64,000 nt of DNA from the NCBI GenBank assembly GCA_018389105.1, contig JACATO010000132.1:2182501-2246500 (forward strand). The letters run 5' to 3'. A program made the position numbers and the translations under genes. A model generated the notes under the pieces. The model did no database searches. It was not told the origin of the DNA and saw only the letters and a program-made list of their open reading frames with translations. Numbering within the stretch: the first letter of the stretch is position 1; each line of letters starts with the position of its first letter. This stretch comes from Nautilus pompilius. Taxonomy: Eukaryota > Mollusca > Cephalopoda > Nautilida > Nautilidae. This document shows, in pieces, positions 26,601 through 39,639 of the stretch.

Positions 26601-27499
26601 AGAAAGAGGATTCATTACTACAAAAATCACTGTTCATCACTATTTACAAGCTAATAGAGCTGCTGACATTTTGCTTTATTCAGTACCTAATTCTACACAG
26701 ATAGAGAGGATGCTTTATTTTTTAATGACTTGAGAGCAGTCTGAGCACAAACATGTTGACAGAAAATTATAAGGTGTCGTTGCCACAACAACAACCTACA
26801 CCATGTAACATCTAAGATACAGCCACTTTGCAATTATGTATGCAATTGTTTCATGTACATATAATACAAATTATGGATACACTTTTATAATGCTACTGAA
26901 GTTACAATTTGTAAAATCCACACTATTTTTTAATATGCAGATAAAATTAAAAGAAATAAAAATAATAAGGTGACATTAATTCTAGCATTTTATTTTTAAA
27001 AATTCTGTTCCATATTTTAAAATATTTTTGTCTTTCTAACCACTTAATACTGAATATCACAGTCTGCCTTTTCTTTCTCACCTACACACAATGTAAACTG
27101 TTACTAAGTTTCTTTAGCACAAGAACTATTGCAGGAAAATCAACCTGTCAATTAATATCCACCAGACTGCGTACAAATCAGTGATCTGTTTAAGCATAAC
27201 TAAAATATTATTTAAGATATGCTTTCAAACATGTACAACAATTTAGCATCAGTTTGTATACATGTATTAGTACATTCAAAGTTTTTCACATGAAATGATA
27301 ATGAAACTTCATCAAAAAATCTATTTAAATATAAATGAGGAGATAATTAAATTAATTCAGCTAGTTTAAAAGATTACATTACAACATTGCATGTGAATAT
27401 ATTAAAAGATTTTTTACTGACTATATTGTAAATGTAATTAATCCATAAATTTTTTTCCTTACATTTCAGTATTTACACAATGATCAAAAAAGAAGCATT
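23694..27499. other. AT-rich non-coding DNA, a possible decayed coding stretch inside
   Basis: There is no supportable gene. On the minus strand, 25,900-26,450 gives a series of protein-like pieces (for example CCNHGKLLCSLATVISEQEPDG) broken by stops. It may be a very old transposon remnant that I cannot classify. A similarly ambiguous patch lies at 24,370-24,850. Confidence 0.35.
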
Positions 27500-27504
27500 T
27501 TTAT

Positions 27505-27735
27505 TTTGGTCAATACCAAGTAGTTTGGTTAGTAAAGCTATCAGTCCTTTTAGAAATAATGGCATCTGAAGAGAACCTGTTTCTCTTAGGACAGCACCAA
27601 GTATTATGTTTTGTAAACCATCAATACTGTTAGAAATAGTGACTTCTGAAGAGGTCTGGTTCTCCTTAGGATACCACCAAGTGGTATGGTTAATGAATCT
27701 GTCTATACTATAGAGAAAAGCAACTAGTCTGAACC
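27505..27735 (-). repeat. About 81-bp tandem repeat, nearly three units, open on the minus strand
   Basis: ACCAAG anchors at 27,515, 27,596 and 27,676 give periods of 81 and 80 bp. The units share CTGAAGAG...CTGGTTCTCCTTAGGA-type text with many substitutions. The unit is close to 27 codons, and the minus strand is open across the array, reading units such as NHTTWWYPKENQTSSEVTIS. I do not recognise a protein family. The open frame runs on into a (TA)n tract, which argues for a minisatellite rather than a gene. Confidence 0.65.
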
Positions 27736-27788
27736 CAAACATGCCCCATCCCTCACCAAGATTGTACTCATATTCTAAATTTATTTTA

Positions 27789-27790
<2 letters not shown>

Positions 27791-27846
<56 letters not shown>
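27791..27846. repeat. (TA)n microsatellite
   Basis: This perfect TA run of about 55 bp gives artificial Tyr-Ile open frames on both strands. Confidence 0.97.
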
Positions 27847-27848
<2 letters not shown>

Positions 27849-30800
27849 TCACTGGTTGTATTCTGGCAATGTATCATACTAGTGAGCCTGGATGGTTATT
27901 GGTGGTGTTACTTAGCTAAAGTAAAAGAGTGGTTCAAAGATTTGCTATGACCTTATTAGTAGTATTTGACCTGACTGAAGAGATTACATTAGATACTTTC
28001 TTTCCCTGTTTTCATCATCAGGGTGATGTGGACAGTTTGAAAGTGCATGATACAGATAGGATAACATTTTATCCTAATAATTTTTACTAACTAAGAATGC
28101 TGCAGCAGCTTGTGAATCAAATTTTGGCGTTAGCTAAAGAACACAGAGCATTTTTAGTAGGGATGTCTTGGAAGGATCCATGGATCCTAGCAACAGCAAA
28201 GATATGATTAGCTGGAGCATCAGAAAGCATGTTCTGAGATATATCATCAATAACCTTTATGATGTACAAACTGTTTTGACTGACATCGTCACCATTTTCT
28301 TTTGTTACCTTTCATGGCTGTTCCAATGACCAATGGTTACCATGGATGCACTGGTCTGTCCATAAACTGTTTGTTAAAGTTTCATCTAATTTTTCAACAC
28401 TAATGAATGTGACACTAATTTAAAAACTGAGTGAACAAAAGACAAGGTAATGAAAAAACTGCATATTTATAATAATTATGTATGGTTCTCTTCCTATAAA
28501 ATAAAAGAGAAATCTCATATCACTGTATGTTCACCTAGATGAGGATACTTACATAACACAAGTTAATGCGATCAATGCTCCACAGCTTATGCTAGATTTC
28601 TTTTGTTTTTTTTCAGATGAATAGAGATAGACATACTGTGCGATCAATGGTTTTTAACACTAGATACTGTGGCTTAGTTGTTTGGCATCAATTGTCAACA
28701 TTTATTTTGTACAAAAACTATACATATTAACAGTAGATGCCACTTATTAACAATCTCTTGATCACCAGTAGAAATTTGTCATTACTGAAAAGTTTCCAAT
28801 GAGGAAAAAGCCCTTTTGGTTATAGAAGCATCATAATGGAATACATGTTTTAGATTTTTGTTTGATACATTTAAACAAAAAAAATATGAAATGATCAAAA
28901 CAATTGTTTACAACAAGCAGATGTAAAAACATCAAAGGGATTAGGCATATAGAACTGTAAGCAATGTACTACAATTTTTTTACGATGAGAAGCATAAAAA
29001 GTTGATATACGTTTCTGTACTTGCAATCAAAGCTTAAAGCGGAATTTTAAAAGCATTTGTCGTGATTTACGCTTCTTTGTCAGCTTGTTGGCACATATCC
29101 CTATACTTCACAATGTCATCACTATTCTTTAGGATGCTTGAGGCAACAAACACCAAACTTTTATGCTATTTACACTTGCTTAGCACAGGATTCAGGTAGG
29201 GCCTCCAGAACCCAAAGTTTATCAGCTCCACAGCTGTAACACTTAAAAGTGAAATGTGTATCAGCTGGTTAAAGGAAAGCGTGTGATGGTTGTACATTAA
29301 AATGCAAAGCAAGTGACAATTATACATCAACAGTTAAAGGACGGGTGTTTGTCATGAATATACAAGTGATTGATTACAAGACTTCTGCAAACCTTATAGT
29401 TTTACAATCTCTAATAAAGTTGTTAATAAGCAGCATAACAATTGCTAATATCCAAATTCCATTAACAGTACAGGACAAAGTTAGTTTTTGGATAAATGTT
29501 GCTGAAAACCAAAAATTATCTTTATCAGAATTGCTAATAACTGACTTTTACTTTATTGTACTTTTGCATAAAGATAATGTATTTTGAATTATTATTTTAC
29601 AAAATGAAACCAATTTTTTAATAAAATATTAAGAACACCCTTTATGACACAAACTATTGAAACGAGATAGTAGATGGTTTTCTTTCTCATTGATGCAGAT
29701 GGATGTCTTCTTATATCTAGACATTCTCTTTACTATTTACAATTATCAGTGTAAGTTTAATATCACCAATTTTACAGTAATTTTGGAATATGCATAGGTC
29801 ACTTCAGTTTACTAAGTATTAATTGTACTATGGAATTTTACTTGTGTCTACTTATTTTCAATGATTTAATTATGTCTGATGGAATTTTCAGTGATTTTAA
29901 AAAAAATTACTTTGGGGAAACCTTTGAGACAATTGACAAAAATACTTCAAGTTGCATGCAGTTTATCCAAAAGGAGAAATAACCTGGATTTTCTATATAT
30001 ATATATATCAGTTTTATATACACATTGCTTTATATATTTATTTTTAATGACAATGGCTGAAGCATATTAACTAACTCGTTGCTGGGTGGAGATAAAAGCG
30101 ATGGAGTTCTTCGTTTTTATGTCTACAGGGATATCACCAGAAAATCAATTTGTTTAAAGAATGCCCAGCTATCATCTTTGCATTACAATTTAATTATTTT
30201 TTAAAGAATAATTACTATGCAAATAAGGTTAAACTAAAAACACTAGAAAGTTCATATTTTTCTTGATATGAAAAAAACAAACAATTCTCTGGTCAGAGCT
30301 GAGCGAAATCTCAGTCAACTACAAGGTTTGCCTTTTCTCATCACCACAGAAGTAGCCAGGTAAACTAGGCCAATTCTTTTGTATGTTTGGGAGTTTTTCT
30401 GAAAGGTCTCCACCGGCTCAGAGCATTTACTTCTCATCTGACCCTGAAAGTTGTCTGCCATTTATGCAGTGTTTAATCCTTGAATATGAAGAATATATTA
30501 TAACTTTTCAAATTGGATAAGAGCAGGCAGTAAAGGTGGTGATAATCTGTTAATTAGCTTAAAATATTTCTTGCATAAACAGACGACTCAGATCTAGATC
30601 TCTATTTAGAGTGTCTCATTGTACTGTCAAGGGTTAATTAATAAGATTTTATGTTGGTGAAGATTTATAAATGATATTCAAAAACCCAGTTACATTGTAA
30701 CATTTGGTTATCACAACGAGGAAATCTCTTAGAAAATCAAATATAAATGTAGCTTTGTGTACTGTGCAGGTGCAAAGCCATTATTGAAAGGATATTGATT

Positions 30801-32900
30801 TATTGGAGTTCAGCATAGATTTATTTGAATATTTCTAACATTTTAATTCTCTTTTTCCCTCAGGCATTTTAGGTAAGAGATTGTTTAGAGCAAGAGGAAG
30901 TTGTTTAAATTAAAGAAAAAGGGTTCGTTAGCTCTCCCGTCGCCTCATTTTCCTAAAATTCTAGAATCTGTTAGCTTGCTGTTGAAAATCTACAGCTGTT
31001 ATTACTTCCATCCACGAACCATAGATACTCTACTCCACTGGTTGCAACATGCGAACATTTAAAAAATAACTGCCTTAAAATATTAAGACTATTTCAGCTA
31101 ACTTATCCTATTTTTTTTTTTTAACAATACTGGAAATTTTCTTTAAACCAAATTAGCTAAATGCAATAGCAGAAACTGAGCTTGTTTCAGCTCGGTAACA
31201 AACAAAGAAAAGAAGATTTAGTGAAGCAACATCAGAGCCAAACACTGGTGAAACAGCTCGTTCCACGTCTATGCTTATTGAGGATTTAAGTTTTGCTTAA
31301 ATTGTTTGCAAGTTTGAAAATAATTTAATCAAATACAAGAGTCCACATTGGCTGAAACCATTTTTTATTCAATTCACCACAAAAAGAACAATTACATGAA
31401 TTTGTTAGACTGAATTTGTTTTACATTACTCATGTAACTCTGAAATATTTGTGTGTAAAAATGTATCAGTGAAACAGTCTGCATTTGCATCCATCATTTC
31501 TTCTCATGTTGCTGCTGTTTTGCTCATAAGATTCAATGGAATTTGAGACTTTAAAGTAACTGTTGTGTTGTGGTATTTTTGTAGTAGATTGAGATGTGTC
31601 CCTGCTGTTACAGGTAAGCCGGTATTTGAGAGTTTGTTCATAAATTGTATCTTTTGTTTCTAACATTTTGTTGGCTGGAATAGTGCTAATTTTATTTTCT
31701 TCTGAGTTAAAGCGAAATAATTGCTGCTGCTAATTAAAGGATATTCACAAAATATTATAATGTGTAACAAATATTTTCTGTTATTTAAAAGTCATTTGTC
31801 TACCTTTAATATACAGGATTGGTCACCATTGTTTTTAGTGTATTGAGACTTAGGAATACATTCTGAGAGTTTTCAGGTGTTAACTGGCACTCTGACAGGG
31901 AAATGTGTGCCTATGACGATGGAGAGAGTGTCAGTTTAAGAAATAGATGAGAGTCATTTTATCAAAAAGTTTAATTTTTAATTATTTTTTTAGGCATGTT
32001 AAATTTCTTATCTTCAGAAATTTTACATTTTAAGGATGCAGTTTATAAGAAGAGTTTATTAAGAACACAAAAACAAGTAGAGGAGGATGACTAGAAAACT
32101 ATTAGTCTTATAAAGAAATTTCTTGCGGTGGATAGAGTGGTGGTGATTACCGTACTTTTCGTAAAATTGGTGATGATTTCTAACATACAGTGAGACTTGA
32201 CTTGAGGAATTTGCTTCACCTACGTTTTGAGAAATTTTTGTTCTTTTTGTTTTTTTAGCATTAGAAATTCTGTAATATTTTAAATAAATATGCCTATGAC
32301 AAAATGCATAAAAATATTCTCAAATCAAGAAAATTAATTATGAACAACTTCACTGGTTTATTTATTAGGTTATCATATTGTAGTTTCTCAAATCAAAAAC
32401 AACGATATTTTACTATTGAGGGAATAAATCTTCATCTCTTTTATCCATACTTTCAGAATTTTTATTGTTTAAACTACCAAGTAATCTTTTCTGCATGTAC
32501 AATTTCTTAATAAGAAATTCTGACCCCTTTTTTTTTGCCCATGTCTGTGGCTTTTCATAGAAAATTAATAATGAAACTTATGGCATTAGCAGACATGACT
32601 GGCAGTGTTATCAAGTTTGTCTGGATTCTGTAAGATTCTGTCGATCAGAAAATGTTGTTTAAGACAAAAACAGATTATAGTAATATCACAAAGATCTAGT
32701 CATTAGATTCTCAATCAACAAATAAAACATTCGTTCTTTGAATTATAATAAGAAAATGAATTATATCTATTTTTAAGATTTTTTTAAAAATTTATGTTGG
32801 TGATCAGATCATGGATATGATTGAAGAAATGGCTAGCTGAATACTATACATGATATCACCTGGCAATCATGGCGATGTTGCCTTTAATTTATACATCAGA
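27847..32900. other. AT-rich non-coding DNA
   Basis: No gene, RNA gene or element could be supported across this interval. Confidence 0.5.
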
Positions 32901-32993
32901 AAAATAAGCAGCAAGCATTTCCAAGCCTGTGCAGGTTCTCAACCAATATATGAACACATCTGAAGGGGCTTGGAAATGCTTGCTGCTTATTTT
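32901..32993. repeat. 27-bp perfect inverted repeat (hairpin) with 39-nt loop
   Basis: The left arm at 32,901-32,927 begins AAAATAAGCAGCAAGC. It is exactly complementary to the right arm at 32,967-32,993, which ends GCTTGCTGCTTATTTT. The 39-nt spacer is unrelated sequence. The total of 93 nt matches the size of a microRNA precursor, but a perfect stem without bulges also fits a short inverted-repeat element. The right arm runs straight into a GT/GA/TA microsatellite. Confidence 0.9.
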
Positions 32994-32994
<1 letters not shown>

Positions 32995-33035
<41 letters not shown>

Positions 33036-33054
33036 ATATATATATATATATATA
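32995..33054. repeat. Compound (GT)n(GA)n(TA)n microsatellite
   Basis: Three dinucleotide runs lie back to back: GT to about 33,016, GA to about 33,033, then TA to 33,054. Confidence 0.96.
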
Positions 33055-36000
33055 TCATGCAAAATCATTTCAGAAATCAGTTTTTGATATTACCATTATA
33101 GAAACCCAATTGTGATACAGAAACTTTAATATTATTAAACTACATTTAGTCTTTAATACAATTTAGATTTGTTTTTTATCTTCCTCCAAATTTTAAAATG
33201 AATTGTAAGTGACATTACTAGACATGGGGCAGACATTGCAGTGCTTAATACACACGCAAATACATGGAATAAAAAATATCTAGAACATTGGTACATGATC
33301 CAATCTTGAGAAGTTATCCTAATAAACAAAGATTGTGTCTCTCATTTATTTAGATTTCTTTAAAAGCATTCTTCATGTTTTATACATACGTTTTGAATAT
33401 TTCTGTATTGTCTAAAATTTTTTCTCAATTTTTAAACATGATCTCTACGCTTTTGACCATCTGAACAATAGATCTGATGTTTTCCTTTATCACATCTTGT
33501 CTGTCAACAACTGTTTTCACTATGTGTACAAATTATTAAATTTTAATATTTTAAATATTTTTTTTTTACGGTTTAGCAGAATAACACGGTGAGTAAAGTA
33601 GTTGTTGCAGGGGACTGTAGAACTTCCAGGGTGACTGGAAGTGAATAACAGTTTTTTTTTAAAATATAAAACAAAATGGCAGGTTTGTTGTTGTTGTTGT
33701 TTAGATTTCTTTTTTATTTGTGAGAGGGAGATGCTGCACTTGTTAGCACTATGAAGAATGCATTAAGAATGGCTTTTATTGTTCTCACAGAAATCTTTCA
33801 TAATGCATTTGATCAGTACAGGTATAGATTCTCCATGCTAAACACGGGCCTGACAATGCTGCTAAATAAAATGTGATATAGTCTCGATATTGCACTAGTT
33901 CACCTGACCAGGTAACCTACAGGAAACTTCTTTTTCTTTTCTGTCCAAAGTATAAACTTCATAAATTACAGATCTCTATAGAAGTTTTACTGATTAAAGT
34001 TATTGCTTGTATTTTTATTGTTTTCTTTCAAGTGATTAACTTTTAAATAATTGCAACATTAGGAAAAAATTATATTAACATAATCTCTCTAATTTATTTA
34101 CCTGAATAACTGAAAGGACTTCAGTGTTTTCTTCTGCCTTTTCAGAATTTCTGAAAAATCGTTTTTTTCCTTGTATACCTAATTTGATATCATTTCAACA
34201 TTTCTTCTAGACTCACAGGAAATCAAGATAGAAAGAATAGCTGTGGAAATTTCCAGGCTAAAGTTGACAAATTTTCAGAGAATTGATTAGAAGTAAACAA
34301 ATACAAACACAGTTCTAAACAATATAGCCCCCCTTTTTTTTTCATAAGAATTCAAACATTTTGTGAAAATCTACAAAAGTCCAGTAGAGTTTTACACTTA
34401 TTATTGGACCTAAGTGTTTTTTGGATGTTCTGGTTAGGAGTTAGTTGAGTTTTTGTATGTAGAGTTTAAAGTCTGACATTAAAGGGATTCAGATTTTACT
34501 GAGAATATTTTAAAATATATAATTAGATAATTTTATAAAATGTTTTTAATAAAGAATGCTTTTGCTAACTAGTTATTTTATTACAGGTCACTATGTAGAT
34601 GATCAGCATCAGTGATTTGAGAAGAGATGCTGAGAACAGACAATTGCAGCAATGGATAATAGCATTTGGACATAGGCCACTGTACTGCTCCAACAATGAC
34701 AAAGGGGACTGCGTATAAAGTGACTCTCTAGTCTGAAAAAGAAAGGTTTGCATACAGAAGTTTATAACTTTTCTCCCTTTAATATGCTCCAGTCACAATG
34801 CATATCAATAGTTAATGATTTTATACATTTCCATAACACTAAACTCACCATCTGTTCAGATAAGTACAAAAATTCTTAGTGTCAAAGGGAAGTATTTTTT
34901 GCATAATCTGATCTTTCACAGTACTTCTTGTTTTAGGTTGGTTCTTTAACTTGCAATTATTTACAGACACGATTATGCTACATTACAAAAGACAGATTTA
35001 TGGCAAGAGAAGTGAGGTGAGTGATGCCTTAAAAGGCTCATTCAGTTATGACCAGCCATCATTCCATACCGGTTAACTTGTAATAAAAGTGTGTTGAGAC
35101 CTTTTTCTAAAACTATCTGAACAGAAGAAAGCACATAATGATATACAGTGTGGACTACATATCTCATGTTCAGGCTGCTGTGAATATGCAGTTAAGTTTC
35201 TTGGATTACTAATAGATTTAAGTTTCCACACTTCAATACAAATTCTTTTCTTATGGAATTTGCAGTTTTGAAAAAATGGAAATAAAGTTAAAATTATGCC
35301 AAAACAACCAATCGTATTGTGAAAAGTTACTTGGTCACGTGCCTTTCAATCCTCTCACATGATATGTTATGTAAAGTGGCCATGTTTAGATTATCTCCAC
35401 CTGATTTAAAAAACAAAATAATCCATACCCACACCTCTGATTAAAATTCATCTTTTATAGTCTGGAGAGCCGATTTTTTGTAAACAATGATCCAAGCTCA
35501 CAGACATGCTTATGAGAGGCTGTGGTCACAGTACAATAACCCCGTGCTGACTGCACCAGCTCCATTTCAGATCACAGCAGGAGCAGCTGGTAATAGGGAC
35601 TAACCCATTCAAAATTGAGCTGGGTAAGAAATAATAATAGTTGTTTTATAAAATCTAGAGACATTTCTAAGGGAATCAGTGCTGCCTATGGGAGTAGAGT
35701 TAATTTTTCTCAGGACTACACAGTATTTGATAAAATGATCTGTTTTCAGAGGTTTTTCTGGGTACCAAAAAAAAAAAAGGAACAAATATAATGTGTCTGT
35801 CTAAGATTGTTACATTGCATTCATAATACATGACGAGTCTGTGTGGGATTACCACAATCAAAGCATTTTATAAAGAAATACAATTAATACCATTATACAT
35901 CTTTGTGTGTGGCAAACCTTATCAGATAGGGAATTTTAACTAGAGCAGCACATTAAGCTCTGTAGAATCCCTAGTTTTATCCAATGGCTTTACATCCAAC

Positions 36001-36149
36001 AGATTTAACTCAAATATAAGCACCACCACTTCACCAGTGTGGATACTATAACCTTTCAGTCAGCAGAGCTTGACTGGTTTGCACCACACAAAGCAGTAAG
36101 CACTCTGCCTGGACCTTTGCATTTTTATTTAAAAAAAACAACTAAAGTC
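33055..36149. other. AT-rich non-coding DNA
   Basis: No gene was recognised. The interval contains a short TTG repeat near 33,684 and A and T homopolymers. Confidence 0.5.
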
Positions 36150-37640
36150 AAGCCCACTCCCGATATCTGATGGCTCTCTACATTGTCATGGACCACTTTC
36201 ACAGAGTTTCACCACTGTCTTTCACATCTGATCTCTACTGGGAGCTGGAATTTTTTCACCATTACATTCCTTTTTTTATTGCATGCAAGAACACTGCTTC
36301 CCTTCTTTATCATTTTATACAGCAGACCTCTAAATTTACAGTGTTGTCACATGGTTTCTTGCACCTTTTTTTTCCATCTGAGTACATTTTTGCTTTCACT
36401 ATTTTTTTTACCATCTCATCCTGAAGTTCTTCATCACTTACTGCAAAACTCTTGCATTCAGGCAATTTCATACAGATTTAACAATCAGATAACAATTCTG
36501 TAGAAGCTATGCCCGTTACTGTGGTGGTGATCTGTCTGTCACATGATAGTGAGCTAATACTTTTCACCAGTTCTAGCCACTGTTTTGATGCTAATCCACT
36601 GATTCTGACATTCTACCTCCCCGTTTGTTTGCTATTTTTCTACATGTACTGGTCTGGTTAAACTCATCGGAAATGAACTGTGGCCAGTTATCACTAGTTA
36701 TTGCCACAGGCAGGCCATGAACTACAAACATTTATCTGACACAGTAGTGATCCATGATATCACTGTTGATGCTGTAACTTCCACTTCATAATATTGTGTA
36801 TAAAAGTTTACCACAACAAAGAAATTTACCTGTTAGCATTGGTCCAAGGAAAACAATTGCTAAATCTTGCCACTTGCCCTGGGGCAATTATATTGGTATC
36901 ACAGGCTTTGCTAACCACAACAACATTACTTTATTCTGGCTGATGGCTTCAATTTCATGGGGTAAAGGAATTCATGTTGCTTGTGATCTGTAATGAGCAA
37001 GAGATTTGAGTCATAAAACTACATGCAAAACTGTTCACATGCCCATACAATAACAAGAACTTTTCTGTCTGTACCTTTCAACATCAGTTGAGCTACATTT
37101 TACATATGCAGTGATATAGAATTAATCTTTCTGCTTTTGTGCGAGCACTGCACCTACCCCAAGTGGATCCTCATCTATGGTAACATGCATCATCCTTGTA
37201 TTTCTGCTGTAGTACCCACATCTGCTCTTTTTTCATTTTCTTGAATATACCAGCTTGTTTTGTTAAGTCAGAAATAGTGTTGGAACCACTGTATCACAAT
37301 ATTGGGGATGAAACATACCGTAATTCACTAACCTGAGAAATGAACAAGTCTTTGCTGCATTTTGCAGTTCTTGTGCATCTACAATTGCTTTGGCTTTTTC
37401 TGCTGTTGCATAACTGGGCATGTTAATAAAAACATGCCACAGAAAGTCACTGCATTCACGCCAAAGTGATATTTTGGTAAATTCCTGATCATTCCCATCA
37501 CTGAAGTGTTGCAACACATCATGCAACCTTTAGACATGATATGTTTTGTTTTTTCTTCTATAGATGTGTTAATGTAAATGTTGCACATATCACTGATCCC
37601 TTGTTGGTATTTTTCTGATGCTGACAAAATACCAAACATG
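36150..37640 (-). pseudogene. Ty3/Gypsy pol relic (RT to integrase), copy A
   Basis: Read on the minus strand from right to left, the order is that of Ty3/Gypsy pol. The C-terminal half of reverse transcriptase comes first (FGILSASEKYQQGISDM near 37,625, the family's FG...AP..YQ..I block). The pre-RNase H segment follows (KAIVDAQELQNAAKTCSFLRLVNYG near 37,330-37,400). RNase H-like debris comes next, and then an integrase core near 36,650-36,710 (NWPQFISDEFNQT, the family's DNG.QF.S.EF block). The catalytic aspartate pair expected after YQQ is not preserved. Many stops and shifts are present, no LTRs were found, and the copy starts inside RT. The motif spelling differs from the neighbouring Gypsy copy, so these are separate families. 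Confidence 0.72.
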
Positions 37641-38005
37641 AGACACTTGTACCACTATAATCTTGTGTGTTATAATTTTCATAAATAATAATAATTTGTC
37701 AGAAAGTTGAGATCTCTGTATTATTTACTACTGTTAATCAATTTTGTGAAAGGAATGTCAAAATTGGAAAATAACCAAATTCCTCCATAACTAAAATCAA
37801 AAGAATTTTTTTTCTTGTACTCTAATGTTCTTGTCTAGAAGACATAGTTGATATTGTTGTAGTTTGGGCACAAAACTTAATTTATAAGAAATATTTTTAT
37901 GTTACTACTGCAATCTTATCACAACTAATTTTAGCATGGAAATCATATTAAAATTGCATGGTTTTCATTGGTCCTTTAACTATATATAGTTTGGAAATCT
38001 AATCA
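37641..38005. other. AT-rich non-coding DNA
   Basis: I see nothing recognisable between the Gypsy relic and the SINE. Confidence 0.55.
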
Positions 38006-38008
38006 TTT

Positions 38009-38200
38009 CCTGCCAGGCTCAGTGGTGAGTGTGTTGGCTTCAGGACCTAAGGGGTCCTGGGTTCAATTCCCACTGCTGGCATATTGTTGTGATCCTTTAC
38101 TGTAGGCACTCAGACAGAGGAACCAAGGGCGGGGAGAATGATCTATACCCATAACATAGTGCGCATAACGATGGTACAACACATCCTTCTCCTCATGTCT
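38009..38200 (+). repeat. tRNA-derived SINE
   Basis: The first 73 bp look like a tRNA. They have an A-box (AGGCTCAGTGGTGAG), a B-box (GGGTTCAATTCCC) with a pairing TGGG/CCCA T-stem, and acceptor-like ends TGCCAG and CTGGCA. An unrelated body of about 120 bp follows (GATCCTTTACTGTAGGCACT and on), as in SINEs. The GC content contrasts with the flanks. The right end is not sharply defined and no target duplication was seen, so the insertion is probably old. Confidence 0.72.
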
Positions 38201-38466
38201 TCATTTAATTGGATAGTGTTAGCAATCTAAAAAATTTCCTGGCTTTGTCATCTCAAAGTTCTGCAAATACCTTAATAGTTTCAAAATTGCGATATAATAG
38301 AAAACTGTGATAATTACCAAAGATGATTGAGAATTTGTTGTCAATGCATTGGCTCAGAACTGAATATCAAATTCTCTTATGTTTACATCCTGTGACCTAA
38401 GTTTACTAAGAACAATTTCTAAAAGAGCTAGGAAAAGGAAAGATACAGTCCTTATTTTTGAACTCC

Positions 38467-38675
38467 TGTAGTTGTTGAGTCCTTTCTCCTTAGTCTTGCT
38501 GTTCCAGTACATCATAATTTCTTCTAGTCTGGGACTTCCTTTCTTTGCAGTTTTCAAGTTGAGACTCTTCTGAAGAATCTCTGCCGCATTCTCACCTCCT
38601 TTTATCTCTCTGGATATACTGACAGTGTTATCATGCAAATTAAGTCCATACATGATATTTACATAATCCTTATCA
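38467..38675 (-). repeat. 3' LTR of Gypsy copy B, shortened
   Basis: This 209-bp repeat is related to the LTR at 41,005-41,277. It lacks an internal block of about 49 bp and a GC-rich block near the AT box, and has scattered substitutions. The divergence between the two LTRs, which are identical at insertion, shows the copy is old. Confidence 0.85.
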
Positions 38676-39211
38676 CTGGTGGCTGGTCAGTGGCGCACTG
38701 TCGCTGTCACACACTCCTGATCACAGTAACAGCATGGCAGTGGCCTTCTGTCTGGTGCTTCTTCGTGGGAGCAGATCAACATGGGGTGCTTCTTCCACAT
38801 CATCAAGCTCATGCTCATCAGCAACTTCACTCACTCACTCACTTCTGGAGCTTCGCAAAATGCTGTTAGATCCAGCAAGATGGAATCTTCACTCGCAGAG
38901 GATGCGTCGTCAATGTCTTCCAATGCTTTAAGTTCAAAAAGGGTCAGATATCCTTAATATGATGTGGGATTCCTTCAACTTCAATACTGTGGGCTCACAA
39001 TTCTAGTGATCCTCCCCAACCCCAGCTTGGATGTGCAGCAGTTTTGAGTCGTTTTCACCCAGACAGTGTCTCCCACCTTGTATACATCATGCTTCACCTT
39101 AGGTCCCAACGAAGGCACTGCATCGATGCCTTTTAACCGAACTTCATAGTTGTATATCTCATAAGCAGGTGTGGCTAAGGCAAAGGTGTCATCCTTTAGT
39201 GTTACATTATA

Positions 39212-39610
39212 CTAGTACACAGCCTCAGGTATAGAACACTGCTTCCTGGCAGCAATTCTTTTGATGCTTCTGTGACACCTCTCTACTATTCCATTTCCTG
39301 ACGGAGCATATGCACACCGGAAATGTAACTTGATACCCCTCTCATCCACAAAATCTCTAGAAATCTTGCTGCAGAATGCAGTGGCATTATCTGTGAGGAT
39401 CTCAGCTGGCGGACCTCTTTCATAGAATACAGACTTAAGTTGGCATATAAACACTTGCAAAGTCCTGCCAAAACAATGATCGCCAAATTGAGAAGCGTGC
39501 AGGACCACAGTCTATAAATGTCAAATAATGCCCGCCGCCATGAAGAGCGATATCCATTCCCAGCCTGCACCAGGTGTCACTCACTTCTTGCTTCCAATGT
39601 AGATTGTCAT
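39212..39610 (-). pseudogene. Gypsy copy B integrase fragment
   Basis: The minus strand reads SDTWCRLGMDIALHGGGHYL (the first catalytic Asp block), then FYERGPPAEILTDNATAF (second Asp block), then YAPSGNGIVERCHRSIKRIA (containing the catalytic Glu). All three acidic residues of the D,D-35-E core can be seen, but in different frames. The C-terminal part of the protein is lost before the 3' LTR. Confidence 0.85.
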
Positions 39611-39639
39611 GCTCCCTGCAGACCTCCAATCCCAGCACT

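Noticed and set aside
27473..27950. Tyr-Ile repeat open frames on both strands
   Set aside because: They are translations of the (TA)n microsatellite.
28166..28179. Perfect 14-bp palindrome GGATCCATGGATCC
   Set aside because: It is short and isolated and is expected by chance in a window of this size.
36170..36503. Two overlapping plus-strand open frames rich in Phe, Ser and Leu
   Set aside because: They are antisense to the degenerate Gypsy integrase region and show no domain of their own.
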